From contig NZ_CP090063.1 in the NCBI RefSeq assembly GCF_021391495.1, forward strand, positions 2,728,001-2,792,000: a stretch of DNA of 64,000 nt. The letters run 5' to 3'. The notes below the pieces were generated by a model. The model saw only the letters and a list, made by a program, of their open reading frames with translations. It was not told the origin of the DNA and did not search any database. Position numbers and translations under genes: made by a program. This DNA comes from Amycolatopsis acidiphila. GTDB lineage: Bacteria; Actinomycetota; Actinomycetes; Mycobacteriales; Pseudonocardiaceae. This document shows, piece after piece, positions 24,462 through 33,463 of the stretch. Within the stretch, counting starts at the first letter, position 1, and each line of letters opens with the position of its first letter.

Positions 24462-26467
24462 TCATCGCCATCGGGTGCGCGATCGCCGCGGCGTTCGGCT
24501 ACGCGGTCGCCAACCACCTGCAACACACGTCGGTCCGGAAGGTCGCCGGCGGCCCTGAGCTGACCCTCCCGGGGGTGCGGGCGATCCTGCATGTCCCGTC
24601 GTGGCGCTGGAGCGTGCTGTTCCTCGTGGCAGGAGCGGTGCTGCACACTCTCTCGCTCACCATGGCCCCGCTGGTCGTCGTGCAGCCGATCGGAGTGCTG
24701 ACCTTGGTGGTCACCGCCGTCCTCGCCAAGGTTCGCCCCACCGCCGGGGTACTCGCCGGAATGGTGCTCACCGTGGGTGGGGTGATCGCGTTCGTCGGGC
24801 TTTCCAGCTCGGCGACCGCGAGCGGTGCTCGGCCCGACCTCGTCGTCGCGCAGTGGGTTCCCGTCGTGGCCGTGGTGCTGGCGGTCGTGGGGCGGCGCGC
24901 GGGAGCGCGGGCGAGGTGCGTCCTGCTGGCAGGTGCCGGAGCCCTTTTCTTCGGCTTCACCTCGGCGCTGGTCCGTGCGCTCGCCCAAGGGCAGCTCGGC
25001 GGTCTGCTGCCGGTGGTGGCGGTGGAGATCGTGGCCGCGGCGCTCGCCGGGAGCTGGTTGGTGCACCAGGCACACGCAGGCGGATCGTCCGCGGTCGTGG
25101 TGGCGACCACGACCATCCTCGATCCCGTTGCCGCCATCCTGATCGGAGTCTTCGCCTACGGCGAGGCGAGCAGCTCGTTCCTCGTGACCGCAACCCTGCC
25201 CGCGGCAGCCGCGATCGCGGGTCTGGTCGTTCTCGCGCGCGCGGTGCCGGACCCGGGGCCGGCCACCGGAAGGGTGCAGCGCGAGGGTCCGTGGCGTGTG
25301 GTCGTCGCCGCGGACACCTACCCGCCCGATATCAACGGTGCTTCGCATTTCGCGCACCGCCTCGCGTCGGGACTCGCCGCGCGCGGCCACGACGTCCACG
25401 TGCTGTGCCCGTCGACCACCAGCCAGGACCGGACCGAGGTGGCCGACGGGGTGATCGTGCACCGCATCGGCGCGCTGCGGACACCGTTCCACCCGACGTT
25501 CAGGGTGTGCGCTCCCTGGCGCGCCGCGAGGAGTGTTTCCTCGCTGCTGAAAGAGATTCAGCCCGACCTCGTGCACAGCCAGGCGCATTTCGTCATCGGC
25601 CGGCGCGCGGTCCGCGCCGCCACCGCCGCGGCGGTCCCGGTGGTGTCCACCAATCACTTCATGCCCGAGAACCTCCTGGGCTACGGACCGCTTCCGCGCT
25701 GGTCCCACCGGCTGTTCGCGCGACTGGCCTGGTGGGACCTGACGCGGGTGCTCATGCACGCGGCCGCGGTCACCGCACCGACCCCACGCGCCGTCCAGTT
25801 GCTCGAGGAGAACGGCCTGAACCGGCCCGCGACCCCGATCTCGTGCGGCATCGACCGCGCTCACTTCGCCACCGCGCCGGCTTCCGCCGGCGGTGACCCG
25901 ACCATCCTTTTCGTGGGCAGGCTGGACGCCGAGAAGAACGTCCACGAGCTGCTCCGAGCCGCGGCCGCGTTGCCCGCGGACATCCGGGTCGAGCTGGTGG
26001 GGGACGGCAGCGAACGCGACCGGCTGGAGGAGCTCGTCACCAGGCTGGGCATCACCGACCGCGTCACGTTCCGTGGCTTCGTCACCGACGACGAGCTGGT
26101 CCGCGCCTACCAGTCCTGTACCGTGTTCTGCATGCCGGGAACGGCCGAGCTGCAGAGCCTGGCGACCATGGAGGCCATGGCCGCGGGCAGGCCGGTTGTC
26201 GCGGCCGACGCGATGGCACTGCCGCACCTGGTCCACCCGGGCCACAACGGCTGGCTGTACCAGCCCGGTGACGTCGCCGGGCTGACCAGAGCCCTCGGCG
26301 ACGTGATGTGCGACAGCGCGGTACGCGAGGCGATGGGACGAGCGAGTGCACAGCTGATCGCGGCTCACGACATCCAGCGAACCCTGGGGCGCTTCGAGGA
26401 GCTCTACCGCGACGTCCTCGCGGCGACGTCTCGTCCGGTGGCCCGGGACGATCTGGTGGCCTCGTAG
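24455..26467 (+). CDS. fusion of a DMT-type membrane domain and a GT4 glycosyltransferase
   Basis: A 670-residue two-part protein. Residues 1 to about 268 form nine or ten hydrophobic helices with the small-residue pattern of drug/metabolite (DMT/NIPA-like) carriers, for example HTLSLTMAPLVVVQPIGVL. Residues about 280-650 are a GT-B glycosyltransferase of family 4: VVAADTYPPDINGASHFAHR at its start, TILFVGRLDAEKNVHELL, and the E-x7-E motif in GTAELQSLATMEAMAAG. The cytosolic enzyme is closest in style to mannosyltransferases acting on lipid acceptors. ATG at 24455 has GAGAGGA just upstream. One protein could couple glycosylation with lipid flipping; this is inference. Confidence 0.85.
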   Translation: MLIIAIGCAIAAAFGYAVANHLQHTSVRKVAGGPELTLPGVRAILHVPSWRWSVLFLVAGAVLHTLSLTMAPLVVVQPIGVLTLVVTAVLAKVRPTAGVLAGMVLTVGGVIAFVGLSSSATASGARPDLVVAQWVPVVAVVLAVVGRRAGARARCVLLAGAGALFFGFTSALVRALAQGQLGGLLPVVAVEIVAAALAGSWLVHQAHAGGSSAVVVATTTILDPVAAILIGVFAYGEASSSFLVTATLPAAAAIAGLVVLARAVPDPGPATGRVQREGPWRVVVAADTYPPDINGASHFAHRLASGLAARGHDVHVLCPSTTSQDRTEVADGVIVHRIGALRTPFHPTFRVCAPWRAARSVSSLLKEIQPDLVHSQAHFVIGRRAVRAATAAAVPVVSTNHFMPENLLGYGPLPRWSHRLFARLAWWDLTRVLMHAAAVTAPTPRAVQLLEENGLNRPATPISCGIDRAHFATAPASAGGDPTILFVGRLDAEKNVHELLRAAAALPADIRVELVGDGSERDRLEELVTRLGITDRVTFRGFVTDDELVRAYQSCTVFCMPGTAELQSLATMEAMAAGRPVVAADAMALPHLVHPGHNGWLYQPGDVAGLTRALGDVMCDSAVREAMGRASAQLIAAHDIQRTLGRFEELYRDVLAATSRPVARDDLVAS

Positions 26468-26545
26468 CACGGAAGCCCGCCAGGCAGCCGGGACGGCTGT
26501 AGAACGCGTTCATCTTGTCGTGGTCGGCCTCGCGGGGGCGGAAGA

Positions 26546-27151
26546 CTAGCTCAACCAGCGCAGCGAGTCGGTGATGGTGCGCCAGGCACCGGCGTTGGCG
26601 GTGCCGGCCGGGCTGGACAGGGTGAGGATCGCCTCGTGCGTGCCGCGCCAGAACTGGTAGCGCTCCACCGCCTCGACGACCGGCTGGCTCGATGTCGCCA
26701 GCGGGGACAGTGCCTCGTAGGTGACCAGGACGGCGGTTCCTGCCGGGCGAGCCGCTGTCGCGATCTGGCCCAGCACGAAACCGTTGCTGGTCGTTTGGAG
26801 CTCGGGAACGTCGAAGGTTCTGGCAGAGGCTGTGGTGGGCGCCTGAGGCGTGCTCAGGGTGTCGACGGCGACGCTGTCGAAACCCGAAGTGAACAACGCC
26901 GACGAGCCACCCTCGGTACGGGTCCAGCCCGCCGGTATCCGGACAGTCACGGACATGTCGGCTGCGGTGAAGGGCGCATAAGGCTGATTCCGGGGTATGT
27001 CGCCGATCATGCCGGCCGCCGGAGCAGAGGCCGGGGCCGTGGCTGACGGCGTTCCCGTCGCACACGCGGTGAGGGCGGCCACCATCGCCAGCGTTGCGAG
27101 ACGCCCTCCCGTCGAGCCGTATGTCGCGCAGGCAAGCCGGCATCGTCCCAT
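26546..27151 (-). CDS. putative secreted lipoprotein
   Basis: A 201-residue protein with a lipoprotein signal: hydrophobic LATLAMVAALTAC, lipidation Cys30, then a Thr/Ser/Ala/Pro-rich linker. The mature domain starts with MSVTVRIPAGWTRTE and includes a Trp-rich end (YQFWRGTHEAILTL). It is reminiscent of LpqN/PsbP-like lipoproteins, but I cannot assign a family. The start is the ATG at 27151, with only a weak ribosome site. The frame remains open far upstream across the two-component genes, but that part is a shadow. It is convergent with the fusion gene. Confidence 0.72.
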   Translation of the reverse strand: MGRCRLACATYGSTGGRLATLAMVAALTACATGTPSATAPASAPAAGMIGDIPRNQPYAPFTAADMSVTVRIPAGWTRTEGGSSALFTSGFDSVAVDTLSTPQAPTTASARTFDVPELQTTSNGFVLGQIATAARPAGTAVLVTYEALSPLATSSQPVVEAVERYQFWRGTHEAILTLSSPAGTANAGAWRTITDSLRWLS

Positions 27152-27393
27152 CCCTCGACGGTAGAAACCCGCAGGTACGCGGTTCGGCAACGCAGGATTA
27201 GCTGTCGGCAAAATCCTTGTGGCGCTCTGGGGCCGCCTCCTACGCCGCGGGGCGCCGGCTGAACGCGCGCGGCGGCGAGAGGACGCTCGTGCCGATTCCT
27301 TCACCGAGCAGCCCTCGTCAGCTCGGTCGACCCTGCTTCCAGCTTGGCGGACCGCCGTGGCGGGGAAGAGGGCCTGCCGGTGTCCGGACTTGA

Positions 27394-28047
27394 TCACGAC
27401 AGGCGGTAGCCGACGCCGCGCAGGGTCTGGATGTAACCGGGGCCGATCTTGCGGCGCAGGTAGCCGATGTAGACCTCGACGACGTTCTCGTCGCCGTCGT
27501 AGTGGGCATCCCACACGTGCGTCAGGATCTCGTGCTTGCTCAATGCTTCGCCGCGGCGGCGGAGCAGGAACTCGAGCAGGCCGAACTCCCGGGCGGTGAG
27601 CTCCACCTCCTGGTGTCCCTTGTGGACGGTGCGGGCGGCGGGGTCGAGCCGCAGGTCGCCGAGGGTGAGAACGGCGGGGCGCTCCGGGGCGCCGCGGCGC
27701 AGCAGGGCCCGTAGCCGTGCCAGCAGCACGATGTAGGAGAAGGGCTTGGTCAGGTAGTCGTCGGCGCCGAGGTCGAACGCGTCTGCCTCGTCGTATTCGC
27801 CGTCCTTGGCGGTCAGGATCAGCACAGGGGTCCAGTTGTGCCGTTCGCGCAGGCGTTTGAGCACCGTATAGCCGGACATGCCCGGCAGCATGATGTCCAG
27901 CACGATGACGTCGTAGACGTGCTCGGTCGCGAGCCACAGCCCGTCCGGCCCGGTGTGGGCGACCTCGACGGTGAAGCCGTCCGCGGTGAGTCCCTTGCGC
28001 AGGGTCTCGGCGAAGGCCTGCTCGTCCTCGATGACCAGGATGCGCAT
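27394..28047 (-). CDS. OmpR-family response regulator (murT-gatD operon)
   Basis: A 217-residue regulator: Asp51 in VLDIMLPGMSG as phospho-acceptor, YLTKPF lysine, and a winged-helix domain with THVWDAHYDGDENVVEVYIG and a final LRGVGYRLS, as in CutR/TcrA-like regulators. It starts immediately after the kinase stop codon and is the last gene of the murT-gatD-kinase-regulator operon. A 242-base gap follows before the lipoprotein gene, without clear features apart from a short CCGCC-GT-GGCGG hairpin. Confidence 0.94.
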   Translation of the reverse strand: MRILVIEDEQAFAETLRKGLTADGFTVEVAHTGPDGLWLATEHVYDVIVLDIMLPGMSGYTVLKRLRERHNWTPVLILTAKDGEYDEADAFDLGADDYLTKPFSYIVLLARLRALLRRGAPERPAVLTLGDLRLDPAARTVHKGHQEVELTAREFGLLEFLLRRRGEALSKHEILTHVWDAHYDGDENVVEVYIGYLRRKIGPGYIQTLRGVGYRLS

Positions 28048-29457
28048 CTAGCTGTCCTTGAGGGGGAGCCGGATGCGGAAATGCGCACCCGGGTAGGCGG
28101 GGTCGGGAGTGTCGGCGTACTCGGCGTGCCCGCCGTGCCGTGCCGCGATCCCGGCGACGATGGCGAGCCCCAGTCCGGCGGAGCCGCCGGTCCCGTGGTG
28201 GCGGGCGTCGTCCCGGCGCACGAACCGCTCGAAGATCCGCACCCGGTCCTGCGGCGGCACGCCGGGCCCGTCGTCGGCGACCTCCACGACCGCGGTCGCC
28301 CCGTCGGTCCGAGTTCGCACGCGGACCCGGTGCCGGGCGTGCTCGGCCGCGTTGTCGACGAGGTTGCGGATCGCCCGCTGCAGCTGCGAGGGGTTGCCCG
28401 TCACCTTGGCCGGCCCGGTGCGGATCTCGACCTCCAGTGCCCGGGTGGACCGGGCGCGCCCGGCTTCGGCGCGGGCCAGGTCGTCCAGGTCGACCTCGGT
28501 GTGCGGCGGCTTGTCGGTGGTGTCGTCGGTGCGGGCGAGCAGCAGCAGGTCGTCGACCAGCTCCCGCAGCCGCCCGGTTTCCCGCGACACCACATCGAGC
28601 AGCTCGTCGGCGCTCATGGCGTCCGGATGGTGTGCGGAGACTTCGAGTGCGGTCGTGATCGTGTTCAGTGGTGAGCGCAGCTCGTGGCTCGCGTCGGCGA
28701 CGAACCGCCGCTGGGCGCCCTGAGCGGAGGCCAGCCTGCCGAGCATGGAGTTCAGCGTGGTGGCCAGCCGGTGGATCTCGTCGTTGCCGGGCGGCAGGTC
28801 GACCCGGCGGCTCAGGTCCCGGGTGGAGATCTCGGCGACCGCGCGCCGCATCCGCTCGACCGGCCACAGCGCCGAGCCGACGGCGCGGTAGACCGCGAGC
28901 GCGCAGATGGCCAGCAACGGCACGGCCGCTATGCCCAGCAGCAGCGACAGCCGGGCCGACGCCTGGGTCACGGGATCGAGCGAGCGCGCCGAGATCACCG
29001 TGTAGGGGCCGCCCGGACCGGAGACGCCGGCCGAGACGAGCCGGTAGTCCTCGTCGGTGCCGTTGATCGGCAGGGTCACCGTCTCGACGCTTTCGTGGCC
29101 CGGCGTCGGCCGGTCCCCGGTGAGCGGCGGGCGTCCGGAGATGGCCGGGTCGCTGGCGATCGGCCGTCCGGTGCGGTCGAGCACCTGGATCACCGAGGCG
29201 CTGTCGCCGCTGCTGGCGACATCGCTGGAGGTGAGGTCGCGGGCGCCTTCCTTCGCGATCTCGTTGCCGACCTGGCGGCCCGCGCTGCGCGCGTCCTCGG
29301 TCGTCGCCTTGTCCAGCGACCAGCCCAGCAGCAGGACCACGACGATCCCGGCCAGCACGAGGGTCCCCGCCACCGCGGCGACGGCGACGAGGGTGGTCCG
29401 GGTGCGCAGCCCGGGCCGGGACAGCTGGAAACGCACCACCGTAGCGTAGGAAATCAC
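28048..29457 (-). CDS. sensor histidine kinase (murT-gatD operon)
   Basis: A 469-residue kinase: helix near 23-46, an extracellular sensor of about 120 residues, a second helix near 172-192, HAMP, and His258 in VADASHELRSPL. ATPase motifs IRNLVDNAAEHARH, DDGPGVPPQD and GSAGLGLAIVAG are visible. The GTG start overlaps the gatD stop as GTGA, so production is tied to the lipid II amidation genes. The sensor might report on wall precursors, but that rests only on gene order. Confidence 0.93.
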   Translation of the reverse strand: MISYATVVRFQLSRPGLRTRTTLVAVAAVAGTLVLAGIVVVLLLGWSLDKATTEDARSAGRQVGNEIAKEGARDLTSSDVASSGDSASVIQVLDRTGRPIASDPAISGRPPLTGDRPTPGHESVETVTLPINGTDEDYRLVSAGVSGPGGPYTVISARSLDPVTQASARLSLLLGIAAVPLLAICALAVYRAVGSALWPVERMRRAVAEISTRDLSRRVDLPPGNDEIHRLATTLNSMLGRLASAQGAQRRFVADASHELRSPLNTITTALEVSAHHPDAMSADELLDVVSRETGRLRELVDDLLLLARTDDTTDKPPHTEVDLDDLARAEAGRARSTRALEVEIRTGPAKVTGNPSQLQRAIRNLVDNAAEHARHRVRVRTRTDGATAVVEVADDGPGVPPQDRVRIFERFVRRDDARHHGTGGSAGLGLAIVAGIAARHGGHAEYADTPDPAYPGAHFRIRLPLKDS

Positions 29458-30176
29458 CGCCGCGCCCCGCGCCGGGCGGCCTGCAACCGTTCCTCCCGCA
29501 GCCTCCCGACCTCCGGCAACGGCAGTGCGGCCGGCGGTGCGCCGAGCACCCAGCCCAGCAGCAGGTCGGCCAGCGCGGGGTTGCGCGCGAGCACCGGGCC
29601 GTGCAGGTAGGTCGCCAGCACCCGGCCGGTGACCGCGCCCTCGGTGCCGTCGCCGTTGCCGGTGCCCGCCCGCACCCGGCCGAGCGGGCGAGCACCGGGA
29701 CCGACGCGGGTGCGGCCGAGGTGGTTTTCGAAGCCCGTGAGCGGCTCCGCCCCCAGCTCGGCACCGACCTCGACGACGACCTCTCCGACCGCCCGCTGCC
29801 GCCCCGGCGACGTCACCGCGTCGAGCAGGCCCAGCCCGCGATGCCGCACCCCGTCGGAGGTGGTGAAGTCCGCGCCGAGCAGCTGCAGCCCGGCGCAGAC
29901 GCCGAACACCACGGCACCGCGGGCGGCGGCTCGCTGGATACCCGGGTGGGCACGCAGCTGAGCGGCCGCAAGCGCCTGCGCCTCGTCTTCGCCGCCGCCG
30001 AGCAGGTACAGATCGAGCGAGGACGGCACCGGTTCGTGATAGCCGATCTCCGTGATGGTCGCGGCGATGCCCCGCCAGCGCGCCCGAAGCCGCAGCACCT
30101 CGGCGTTGCCGCCGTCGCTGTAGGTGCCGAGGATGTCGGGCAGTACCAAGCCGAGGCGGATCGCCGACTCAGTCAT
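29454..30176 (-). CDS. gatD: lipid II isoglutaminyl synthase, glutaminase subunit GatD
   Basis: A 240-residue class I glutamine amidotransferase of the CobQ-like branch. It has VLPDILGTYSDGGNAEVL at its start, the nucleophile Cys94 in GVCAGLQLLG, and His192 in TYLHGPVLARNP. GatD frees ammonia from glutamine and passes it to MurT, which amidates D-glutamate in the stem peptide of lipid II. It overlaps murT by 8 bases and the kinase gene by 4. A decayed copy of its N-terminal part lies at 18126-18263. Confidence 0.95.
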   Translation of the reverse strand: MTESAIRLGLVLPDILGTYSDGGNAEVLRLRARWRGIAATITEIGYHEPVPSSLDLYLLGGGEDEAQALAAAQLRAHPGIQRAAARGAVVFGVCAGLQLLGADFTTSDGVRHRGLGLLDAVTSPGRQRAVGEVVVEVGAELGAEPLTGFENHLGRTRVGPGARPLGRVRAGTGNGDGTEGAVTGRVLATYLHGPVLARNPALADLLLGWVLGAPPAALPLPEVGRLREERLQAARRGARR

Positions 30177-31449
30177 CGCCGAGCTGATGCCATAGGGCGC
30201 GGAAGGCCGTGTAGTTGGCGATGAGCTCGACCGGTCCGGCCGGCAGGGCGTCGAGCGCGTCGAGCGGCCGGCGTACGACCGTGTGCGGCACCTCGGCGTA
30301 GGTCAGGCGCACGGCCAGATCCATCGCCCGCTCGCCGGCGGCCACCACCTGCCGTCCGCGCAGCTGCTCGAACGGCACGTCCCACAGCCACGACATGTCA
30401 CGCCCATCGGCCTCACCGCTGTTCACCGTGATCACCACCGGCGACCGGCCCTCCAGCAGCGGCAGCGTCTCCCGCCAGCCGGCGGGGTTCTTCGCCAGCA
30501 GGACGCGCACCTCGCGGCCGTGCACCCACGCCCGCCGGTAGCGGCCGGCGACATCACCGATCGAGCGCAGCCGCGCGACAGCGACCTCCGACGGTACCCC
30601 GAGCCGGGCGGCGGTGGCCACCGCGATTGTCGCGTTCGCGGCGTTCGCCCGGCCCGGCAGCCGAAGATCGAGCCGAAAGCACTCGCCCAGTACGGTTTCC
30701 ACTTTGTCTCCGATCAGTGTCCACTGTGGAACGGGCCGGACGAGACCGCAGACGCAGCGCCAGCCGGTGTCCTCCCGCCGCACGGCCTGGCCACAGCGGG
30801 CGCAGGCCACGGCGTCGGCGTGCCAGCTCTGTCCGGCGCCGACCCACACCGCCTTGGGCGAGTCGAGGGCGGCCGAGGTGACCAGCGGGTCGTCGCAGTT
30901 GGCGATCACCGTGGTGTCCGGCAGGCCCGCGACGACCGCCCGCAAGGCCCGTTCGGTCGCCCGCACCTCGCCGACGCGGTCCAGCTGATCGCGGCTGAGG
31001 TTGAGCAGCACCAGGCAAGCCGGGCGCAGCTGTGCGGCGACAGCGGGCACGTAAGTCTCGTCGACCTCGAGCACCGCCACCGGCGCGTCGGGTCTCGCCA
31101 CGAGCGCGGCCAGCACCCCGTCCGGCATGTTCGCCCCATCGCCGTTCGTGGCGACCGGGCCGAGCGCTTCCAGGATCCGGGTGAGCATGAGCGCGGTCGT
31201 GGTCTTGCCGTTGGTGCCGGTCACCAGCACCACCGCACGCCCGCGGCCGAGCGTGCGCAGCGCGCCGGGATCCAGCTTGAGCGCGATCCGCCCGCCGATC
31301 ACACCGCCGTCACCCAGGCCGAGCTTGCGCGAGACCGCCGCGCCCAGTCGCGCGGCGGCCACCGCCAGGCGAGTACGTGCGGGCAGGCGGTGCGGCGCCG
31401 GTGGCACAGCGGCTCGCTCACCGAGGTCGGCCGGTGAACTCGGGCTCAC
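30169..31449 (-). CDS. murT: lipid II isoglutaminyl synthase, Mur-ligase-like subunit MurT
   Basis: A 426-residue Mur-ligase homologue. The ATP site VTGTNGKTTTA is at 76-86. A small zinc ribbon typical of MurT is inserted, with Cys216, Cys219, Cys232 and Cys234 (CARCG and CVCG). The C-terminal DUF1727-type domain ends the protein. With GatD it converts D-isoglutamate to D-isoglutamine in lipid II on the cytoplasmic side. GTG at 31449 with AAGGAGA upstream. It is the first gene of a four-gene operon; the promoter should lie in the 131-base gap before 31581. Confidence 0.95.
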   Translation of the reverse strand: MSPSSPADLGERAAVPPAPHRLPARTRLAVAAARLGAAVSRKLGLGDGGVIGGRIALKLDPGALRTLGRGRAVVLVTGTNGKTTTALMLTRILEALGPVATNGDGANMPDGVLAALVARPDAPVAVLEVDETYVPAVAAQLRPACLVLLNLSRDQLDRVGEVRATERALRAVVAGLPDTTVIANCDDPLVTSAALDSPKAVWVGAGQSWHADAVACARCGQAVRREDTGWRCVCGLVRPVPQWTLIGDKVETVLGECFRLDLRLPGRANAANATIAVATAARLGVPSEVAVARLRSIGDVAGRYRRAWVHGREVRVLLAKNPAGWRETLPLLEGRSPVVITVNSGEADGRDMSWLWDVPFEQLRGRQVVAAGERAMDLAVRLTYAEVPHTVVRRPLDALDALPAGPVELIANYTAFRALWHQLGDD

Positions 31450-31580
31450 CCACAGTCTCCTTCACCTCCGGTCGGGCTGGTCGCCGTCACCCTCGTCCGG
31501 GGAGCCTGTGAGGACGCTGAGTACGCCGGGACAAAGAGGACTTTCAGTACGACTGTTCGCCACCGCGGGGCGCGGATCGC

Positions 31581-32249
31581 TCACCGTGGCCTGACGAGCC
31601 CGATCTGGTAGGCGAACACGACGGCCTGTACCCGGTCGCGCAGATCGAGCTTGCCGAGCAGGCGCCCGACGTGGGTCTTCACGGTGGCCTCCGAGACCGT
31701 CAGCGCGGCGGCGATCTCGGCGTTCGACAGGCCGCCCGCGAGCTGGGTCAGCACCTCGACCTCGCGTTCGGTCAACCGGGCCAGTCTGGGGTCCTGGCCC
31801 CGCTCCGGATGCCCGGGATCGGGCAGCTGGTCGGCCATGGCGTCCAGCAGCCGCCGGGTCACGCTGGGGGCGACGACGGCGTCCCCGGCCGCGACCGCAC
31901 GGATCGCCGACAGCAGATCCTCGGGCGGCACGTTCTTGAGCAGGAAACCGCTCGCCCCGGCCTTCAGCCCGGCGAAGGCGTATTCATCGAGGTCGAACGT
32001 GGTCAGGATGAGCACCTTCGACCTCGGGTGCTCGCGCACGATCGCTCGCGTGGCGTCGATCCCGTCGACCCCGGGCATCCGCACGTCCATCAGCACCACA
32101 TCGGGATCCAGCTCGGCGGTGCGCGTGAGCGCGGCGGCGCCGTCGGCGGCCTCGCCGACCACCGTCAGATCCGGCTGGGACTCCAGTACCAGCCGAAAAC
32201 CCAGCCGCAGCAAGGGTTCGTCGTCGGCGATCAGCACGCTGGTGATCAC
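31581..32249 (-). CDS. NarL/LuxR-type response regulator
   Basis: A 222-residue regulator with receiver Asp55 (VLMDVRMPGVDG), the FLLKN lysine, and a C-terminal LuxR helix-turn-helix: LTEREVEVLTQLAGGLSNAE, then VSEATVKTHVGRLL. GTG at 32249 overlaps the stop of the kinase gene by 4 bases. With that kinase it forms a pair of the DesK/LiaS style, often linked to ABC-2 exporters such as the one encoded just upstream. Confidence 0.94.
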   Translation of the reverse strand: MITSVLIADDEPLLRLGFRLVLESQPDLTVVGEAADGAAALTRTAELDPDVVLMDVRMPGVDGIDATRAIVREHPRSKVLILTTFDLDEYAFAGLKAGASGFLLKNVPPEDLLSAIRAVAAGDAVVAPSVTRRLLDAMADQLPDPGHPERGQDPRLARLTEREVEVLTQLAGGLSNAEIAAALTVSEATVKTHVGRLLGKLDLRDRVQAVVFAYQIGLVRPR

Positions 32250-33442
32250 CGGGCCACCCGCCCGGGGGCCAGTTCCGCGCGGACCCGCCAGCCGCCGCCA
32301 GGCCGTGGCCCGGCCTCGACGTACCCGTCGAACATGGCCGCGCGCTCGGCCATGCCGGCGAGCCCGTGCCCGTTCACGATCGAGACGACCGGCCGGCCGT
32401 GCCCGTTGTCGCCGACCTCGACCTCGACCGCGGGATCGCGATACCGCAGCAGCACCCACGCTTCGTCCGGTGCGTCCGCGTGCTTGAGCACGTTCGTCAG
32501 CGCCTCCTGCACCAGCCGGTACACCGCGAGCTGGGCGGTGGGGGAGAGCGGGAACGGGGCGCCGGTCACGGTCAGCGACGTGGGCAGGCCCGCCGCGCGC
32601 ACCTGCGTGACCAGCTCGTCGATCTGCTCCATCCCGGGCTGCGGCGCGCGGAGTGGCTCCTGCCCGCCACCGCGCAGCACGCCCAGGAGCCGGTGCATCT
32701 CGCCCAGCGCCTGACGGCCGGTGGCCGAGACCTGTCGGGCGGCGGCCTCGGCCTGCTCAGGGTTGCCGCGGGCACCGAAGGCGGCCCCGTCGGCCAGCGC
32801 GATCATCACGGAGAGATTGTGGGCCACGATGTCGTGCATCTCGCGCGCGATACGCGCGCGCTCGGCCGCCGCGGCGAGCTGGGCCTGCTGGTCGCGTTCG
32901 TGCTCGGCGGTGCGGGCCCGGTCTTCGAGCGAGGCGAGGTAGGCACGCCGGGTGCGTACGTTGCGACCGAGCACGAACGCCGCCGTGGCCATTCCCGACA
33001 GGAGCACGAAGGCGTTGACCATGCCTTCCGGCGGTGCCCACCTCAGCACCGCGATCGCGATCCCGAACTCCAGCACCCCCAGCGCCAGCGCCGCCGTCTT
33101 CCGTTCGCAAAGGACAGCAACGCTGTAGAGCGCGATCAGCAGTGCGGCGTCGGCGACCACGACCTGCGCGAGGAACCACTGCACCGCCGCGACCGCCGCC
33201 ATCCAGCCGAACACCAGCACCGGAGTGCGCCGGCGCCAGATCAGCGGGATGACGAGCAGCGCGGCGAACACGACCGACCACGGCCGCTCACCCGAGAAGT
33301 GCTCGAAGCGGTCACCCCGGCCCACCACGGCCAGTGCGGCCACCAGTGTCAGCAGCGCGTCCGCGGCGAGCGGGTGCCGGTGTGGCCACGCGCGCAGCCG
33401 GGCCAGCCCCGGCCGGCGCGTGACCATCGTGCTCTCCGTCAT
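32246..33442 (-). CDS. NarL-type sensor histidine kinase (HisKA_3)
   Basis: A 398-residue kinase with a membrane-embedded N-terminal half (helices between about 28 and 160) and almost no extracellular loop, so it probably senses the membrane. A coiled segment (DRARTAEHERDQQAQLAAAA) leads to His203 in IAREMHDIVAHNLSV, the HisKA_3 type. The ATPase part ends with VSIVNGHGLAGMAERA. It follows the ABC-2 exporter genes by 21 bases on the same strand, a common arrangement in which the system controls the exporter. Confidence 0.93.
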   Translation of the reverse strand: MTESTMVTRRPGLARLRAWPHRHPLAADALLTLVAALAVVGRGDRFEHFSGERPWSVVFAALLVIPLIWRRRTPVLVFGWMAAVAAVQWFLAQVVVADAALLIALYSVAVLCERKTAALALGVLEFGIAIAVLRWAPPEGMVNAFVLLSGMATAAFVLGRNVRTRRAYLASLEDRARTAEHERDQQAQLAAAAERARIAREMHDIVAHNLSVMIALADGAAFGARGNPEQAEAAARQVSATGRQALGEMHRLLGVLRGGGQEPLRAPQPGMEQIDELVTQVRAAGLPTSLTVTGAPFPLSPTAQLAVYRLVQEALTNVLKHADAPDEAWVLLRYRDPAVEVEVGDNGHGRPVVSIVNGHGLAGMAERAAMFDGYVEAGPRPGGGWRVRAELAPGRVAR

Positions 33443-33463
33443 CTGCCCATCATCCCGCGAGCG

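Noticed and set aside
26468..26545. Short conserved-looking peptide antisense at the end of the fusion gene
   Set aside because: Only about 20 codons, with no start or recognisable family; it could be chance.
26546..29764. A 1072-codon open frame on the minus strand
   Set aside because: Its first 870 codons run antisense-frame through gatD, kinase and regulator genes and give Arg/Pro/Ala-rich low-complexity sequence. Only the last 201 codons (lipoprotein with lipobox) look like a real protein.
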